Part shown: positions 60,707 to 64,000 of the stretch, piece after piece
Position numbering within the stretch: the stretch's first letter is position 1
Layout: each line of letters opens with the position of its first letter
Assembly (NCBI GenBank): GCA_023251795.1
Contig: JAHEYD010000003.1
Location: forward strand, 1 to 64,000
Source of the DNA: Nitrosotalea sp.
Lineage (GTDB): Archaea; Thermoproteota; Nitrososphaeria; Nitrososphaerales; Nitrosopumilaceae
DNA: 64,000 nucleotides
Reading direction: 5' to 3'
Notes under the pieces: model-generated
What the model was told of the DNA's origin: nothing
Databases searched by the model: none
The model's input: only the letters and a program-made list of their open reading frames with translations
Translations under genes and position numbers: made by a program

Positions 60707-63169
60707 ATGCCGTTTCAATTCGCTCGTCCGGTTGCTGACACTTCTGGTGGTTGGAAGACTGAAACTTCCAGCACATTAAATATATATAGGTCGGTTGATG
60801 AAGTAATACCATCCGACCTTGATTATATTTGGCAGAATACTGCTTCGTGCGAGTTAAGATTTGGTAGTTTGTCGGACCCCGGTGTTCATACTGGTCATTT
60901 TCTTAGAATAAGATCAAGAAGGAACTTACCAAGCGGCACTATCAGCCTAACTGTAGAGCTTCGTTCGTACACTGGTGCTTCCTATGTATTAGTGGCAACT
61001 AGAAGCATACCAAATATCACGTCGTTCTCTACTTTTGAATATGAACTCACACCTGCAGAAGCGGCGTTAATAAACAATTATGCGAATTTAAGAATTCGTT
61101 TAACTGCTTATTCTTCATCCGGGAGTTTTCATTCTGAAGTTTCGTGGATAGAACTACAAATTCCCGGTGCACAACAGACTTTATCGCCAGAATCAATTTC
61201 TGATGGGACAGTTGGAACGTTCCTCTTAGAAAGTAATATTGATGTTTCGTCTTCTATTTACCAAGAAGCTATCAATGAGCCGATTTTCACTAATGATAGA
61301 ATAGTTGTAGATAGCTCTATCCCAAGTAATTTGTTCGTAAGTTGGCCGTATGTCGGTGAATTGGTTGATATTATTGAGTTATTCGGTAATGAAATAGACG
61401 CTCCACAGATAGACCCGCCGCTGACCGACCAGCACATACTCTATTTCCCTGAGCAAACTGTAAGCGACGTAACTCCAATAGACGAAAGCGAAGTTGGTGG
61501 TATAGAAGAATTATTCCAACTATTTATTGTTGTTGACGCACCAATAGATGATGGATCTGTAACCGGCATAGAGTCAGTTACCGCTGGACCGACGTACATA
61601 TACCACCAAAAATCAATATACCAATCAGAAGTACCAACCGATTTAAGATTTAGAAACCAATCCACTTTCTTCAAAGATAATTTATTACACTTCTTGCCGG
61701 TTGAATACGAAGTCAGAGATACAACTATTGGTGATCTCGAAGATTTCTTAAAGATAGTGGCTATCCCGCTTGATGATTTCAAGACATTCATTGAAGAATT
61801 CACTACTGTATTTGATCCGGATAACTGTGAAGAGAAATATCTACCATATTTGGCAAAAATATTAAACTTCCCACTTTCCGATAGGGATTCAACGGCATTA
61901 AAGAGAAGGCAATTAAAAACGGCGGTCGAATGGTACAAGCGCAAGGGATTAAAAGAAGGATTTAAAATTCTGTTCTATTCGCTTGGATACGTAGTCAATT
62001 TAGTTGAATTGTGGACCGAAAATTACACTGACTTTTACAGATACCCAAAGAACTTTGTCCCGATACAAGGTCAAGCAAAAATAACAAGTGGAAGTTTAAC
62101 CAACCCGATTACAATAACAGAAACTAATAGAAACCTTAGAATTATAGTAGACAATACGGCAACAGTAGATATTTCGCTTCCTGTCGGTAATTTAACTGTT
62201 GAATACATAGTTGAATATATAGATACTGCTTTAGCGTCTTACGGTGCAGATTGTTCATACGACTTAATAAACTCAGAAACCGAATCGCATTACATTATTA
62301 TTATAGAATCAATGGCAATAGGGGAAACGTCGTCATTGAAGCTTGCTGATGTTGTAGCTTCCGCTTATGATGCGCTGAACATAGTCGTCCTAACAGCTTC
62401 TGGTTTGAATGCGAATGTTCCGGACGATTACCCAGAGCTATTGGAAAATGGTGGTACTTGGTTCAAGAGCCCCCACTTTGGTATTGAAGTGTTCGATATC
62501 TACGATTTCGATAATCAATTTGACCCAGAAGTGTTTAGCTATGCACAGGAGCGTGTCGAGCTTATTAGACCGGCGCATACTGTCCTTGACTGGATATTGT
62601 ATGCTCAATCGTTGGCGGATGATTTTTCCCCGAGCGATGATCTTGTAATATTCCCGGCCCATTTCCCATCTGACATTTGGCCCTTCCCGGCTTTGTGCTT
62701 TACTAGAGCAGGCGATAATACTTTCTATAGAGACGGTAGAGTATCAAGTAGAGATATTTCTTTGACAACATTCTATGGTATGAGTAGAATCGAACCTAAA
62801 CCGTTAGAGCTATTACCGAGAATTGGTTGGGAAGCATCTAGAGGAAATTGCGATCTTGACCCAGAAGGACTAGCTATAGATATGGATGGAGGCCCGGATG
62901 AAGCTCCGTGTATTAAGGTTTACAGAGACGGTGGTTTGATTCAAAGAAATACTTCTTATTTGAGGGATGGGGAATTTACTGCCATTACTTGGAGAGGTCA
63001 GGCTAGATTTTACAGAGATTCCAGCGTGCACGGTGACTATTTCACCAGAGACGTATGCAAACCAGCTATGGTAGAAGACGACCAGTTTATTTGGTTCTAC
63101 TGCGCCACTGACACTTCAACATATTACCCGTCATATGATTTATTAGTAGCAAGTGGTTGTTTACCGTAG
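60707..63169 (+). CDS. Tail protein I-like baseplate protein with inserted domains
   Basis: An 820-residue protein. Residues 1-155 are a beta-sandwich, possibly carbohydrate-binding. Residues about 310-455 carry the P2 gpI core (FLPVEYEVRDTTIGDLEDF, YLPYLAKILNFPLSD, LKTAVEWYKRKGLKEGFKI). Residues about 461-568 hold an inserted domain with DTALASYGADCS shared with the sheath. The C-terminal 250 residues contain repeated FYRDGRV/KVYRDGGL/FYRDSSV segments. gpI proteins connect baseplate and tail fibres. Confidence 0.8.
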   Translation: MPFQFARPVADTSGGWKTETSSTLNIYRSVDEVIPSDLDYIWQNTASCELRFGSLSDPGVHTGHFLRIRSRRNLPSGTISLTVELRSYTGASYVLVATRSIPNITSFSTFEYELTPAEAALINNYANLRIRLTAYSSSGSFHSEVSWIELQIPGAQQTLSPESISDGTVGTFLLESNIDVSSSIYQEAINEPIFTNDRIVVDSSIPSNLFVSWPYVGELVDIIELFGNEIDAPQIDPPLTDQHILYFPEQTVSDVTPIDESEVGGIEELFQLFIVVDAPIDDGSVTGIESVTAGPTYIYHQKSIYQSEVPTDLRFRNQSTFFKDNLLHFLPVEYEVRDTTIGDLEDFLKIVAIPLDDFKTFIEEFTTVFDPDNCEEKYLPYLAKILNFPLSDRDSTALKRRQLKTAVEWYKRKGLKEGFKILFYSLGYVVNLVELWTENYTDFYRYPKNFVPIQGQAKITSGSLTNPITITETNRNLRIIVDNTATVDISLPVGNLTVEYIVEYIDTALASYGADCSYDLINSETESHYIIIIESMAIGETSSLKLADVVASAYDALNIVVLTASGLNANVPDDYPELLENGGTWFKSPHFGIEVFDIYDFDNQFDPEVFSYAQERVELIRPAHTVLDWILYAQSLADDFSPSDDLVIFPAHFPSDIWPFPALCFTRAGDNTFYRDGRVSSRDISLTTFYGMSRIEPKPLELLPRIGWEASRGNCDLDPEGLAIDMDGGPDEAPCIKVYRDGGLIQRNTSYLRDGEFTAITWRGQARFYRDSSVHGDYFTRDVCKPAMVEDDQFIWFYCATDTSTYYPSYDLLVASGCLP

Positions 63170-63187
63170 TACCCATACTAAATTAGA

Positions 63188-63209
63188 ACTATAAAAATAT
63201 AGTATTTTT
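63188..63209 (+). terminator. AT-rich hairpin with T run
   Basis: ACTATA and TATAGT pair around AAAA and are followed by ATTTTTA, between the gpI-like gene and the holin-like gene. Weak stem; could be a terminator or part of a promoter. Confidence 0.5.
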
Positions 63210-63224
63210 AGGGGATAAACGAAA

Positions 63225-63539
63225 ATGTTAAACTTGGATAACGTAACACCGGAATTTGTAATGATGATTATAGCCACAGTGCTATCACCAGTAATTACTG
63301 AAATTATTAAGAAGTTCACAACTTTAGACGACGATAGCCCATCGAAATTTAAGAAGCTTTCCACTACTGTTAATACCGCAGTAGCTATACTAATTCTCGG
63401 TGCTTTCGCGTATGCTACTGGAAGACCATTCGATGAGTGGATTCTTCCCGCTCTTGCCGCTGCTGGTGCCGGTACTACCGGATACAATTTGGTAAAATAT
63501 GCGAAAAAAGGAAAAGAAGAGAAGGAAGAAGAAAAGTAA
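63225..63539 (+). CDS. Holin-like protein
   Basis: A 104-residue protein with two hydrophobic segments (residues about 10-28 and 45-62, then a weaker Ala/Gly-rich helix 72-88) and a strongly charged Lys/Glu C-terminus, typical of phage holins. Its companion endolysin would be at 14585. The proposed lysis role is from topology only. Confidence 0.6.
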   Translation: MLNLDNVTPEFVMMIIATVLSPVITEIIKKFTTLDDDSPSKFKKLSTTVNTAVAILILGAFAYATGRPFDEWILPALAAAGAGTTGYNLVKYAKKGKEEKEEEK

Positions 63540-64000
63540 ATGTTAAGAAAACTAAAGCTCATTGGTTACAGCGTTGCTAGCGCAGCTATTATATTTGTAG
63601 CCGCTAAATCGGCTATTAAATATATGGATAGGGAACCAGTAGTTGTTATAAACCAAACAAAGGAATCAACAAAGATACCGGAAAAGAAAATAACTACTGA
63701 ACTATTGGTAAAAATATTGTCAAAACAACAAGTCCTTGATTTGGCTAAAAGATTTAACATACCAGTGGTGGTCACACACAAAACCGGAACAGGAGCATCG
63801 GCTTCGACGGAACCGCCAACGGATAAAAAAACAACTACGGTTTCTGAATTAGATAAAAAAGAAATTCGGAAAATAAAAAAAGATGAAAACTTTGATATTG
63901 ACCTTGCAGGTGAATTCCTCGGTATTTATCCGGTCCCAGAAATGCCGGATGGTGGGGAAGTTGGTGCTTGGTTGACAGATGGCAAGCTAAACTTGTCATT
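63540..64000 (+). CDS. Membrane-anchored hypothetical protein, cut by the window end
   Basis: The frame is open from ATG 63540 to the last base (153 residues seen). Residues about 9-24 form one N-terminal membrane segment (SVASAAIIFVAAKSA). The rest is charged and helical with a disordered Thr/Lys-rich linker. An anchor followed by a long periplasmic-type region, directly after a holin-like gene, is compatible with a spanin, but this cannot be shown here. Confidence 0.6.
   Translation, partial: MLRKLKLIGYSVASAAIIFVAAKSAIKYMDREPVVVINQTKESTKIPEKKITTELLVKILSKQQVLDLAKRFNIPVVVTHKTGTGASASTEPPTDKKTTTVSELDKKEIRKIKKDENFDIDLAGEFLGIYPVPEMPDGGEVGAWLTDGKLNLS

Overview
This window is a contiguous piece of a large tailed-phage genome (a myovirus with a contractile tail). 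Every gene I can support lies on the + strand, genes are packed with ATGA/TAATG overlaps, and TAA, TAG and TGA all act as stops, so the standard code fits. The sequence is moderately AT-rich. The morphogenesis genes mix T4-type parts (gp21-like protease, gp23-like capsid, gp18-like sheath, gp19-like tube, gp26-like hub factor, gp53-, gp27-, gp5- and gp25-like baseplate) with P2-type parts (gpJ and gpI families). Terminase, portal and replication genes are not in the window. I see no tRNA, CRISPR array, transposase or integrase. The bacterial host cannot be named from the sequence.

Layout. 1-4.6 kb: small accessory genes, then a DUF4406-like nucleotide enzyme, a metallophosphoesterase, a winged-helix protein and an HExxH protein. 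4.65-6.2 kb: a multidomain protein with a ParB-like domain. 6.2-11.6 kb: a cassette of small zinc-ribbon, membrane and paralogous genes behind a near-consensus sigma70 promoter, with two more GC-rich patches (about 7.2-7.6 and 9.97-10.75 kb). 11.7-15.98 kb: small acidic proteins, an M15-type endolysin and a lysine-rich multidomain protein. 15.98-24.5 kb: two adjoining giant modular genes (2275 and 580 aa). 24.5-28.9 kb: small genes, two single-pass membrane proteins and a protein-kinase-like fold. 28.9-32.5 kb: head genes (fused protease/scaffold, major capsid protein). 32.6-40.6 kb: head accessory, neck and tail-completion genes plus a signal-peptide-bearing fibre-like gene. 41.8-52.2 kb: sheath, tube, tail assembly factor with a probable +1 frameshift, tape measure. 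52.2-63.2 kb: baseplate, spike, PAAR tip and tail fibre-proximal proteins. 63.2-64 kb: holin-like gene and a membrane-anchored protein cut by the window edge.

Main observation. The large genes at 4.65, 11.7, 15.98 and 22.8 kb, and the 40.6 and 44.1 kb genes inside the tail operon, are built of unrelated or repeated domains joined by short recurring peptides ending in [L/I]-x-E followed mostly by S, A, G, E, D or N. The commonest is KEEPLDES/KEEPLEES, 14 versions in the two giant genes; others are SFESLVE, SINE and ESKLNE. The same [L/I]-x-E pattern occurs in the protease/scaffold gene and near the N-terminus of the capsid protein. In T4 the prohead protease gp21 cuts after [L/I]-x-E, and N-terminal peptides of the same kind target internal proteins into the head. 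I infer that this phage encodes polyproteins that are packaged in the prohead, cut into about 30 small proteins by its own maturation protease, and possibly injected with the DNA. Sequence supports the architecture directly; cleavage, packaging and injection are inference.
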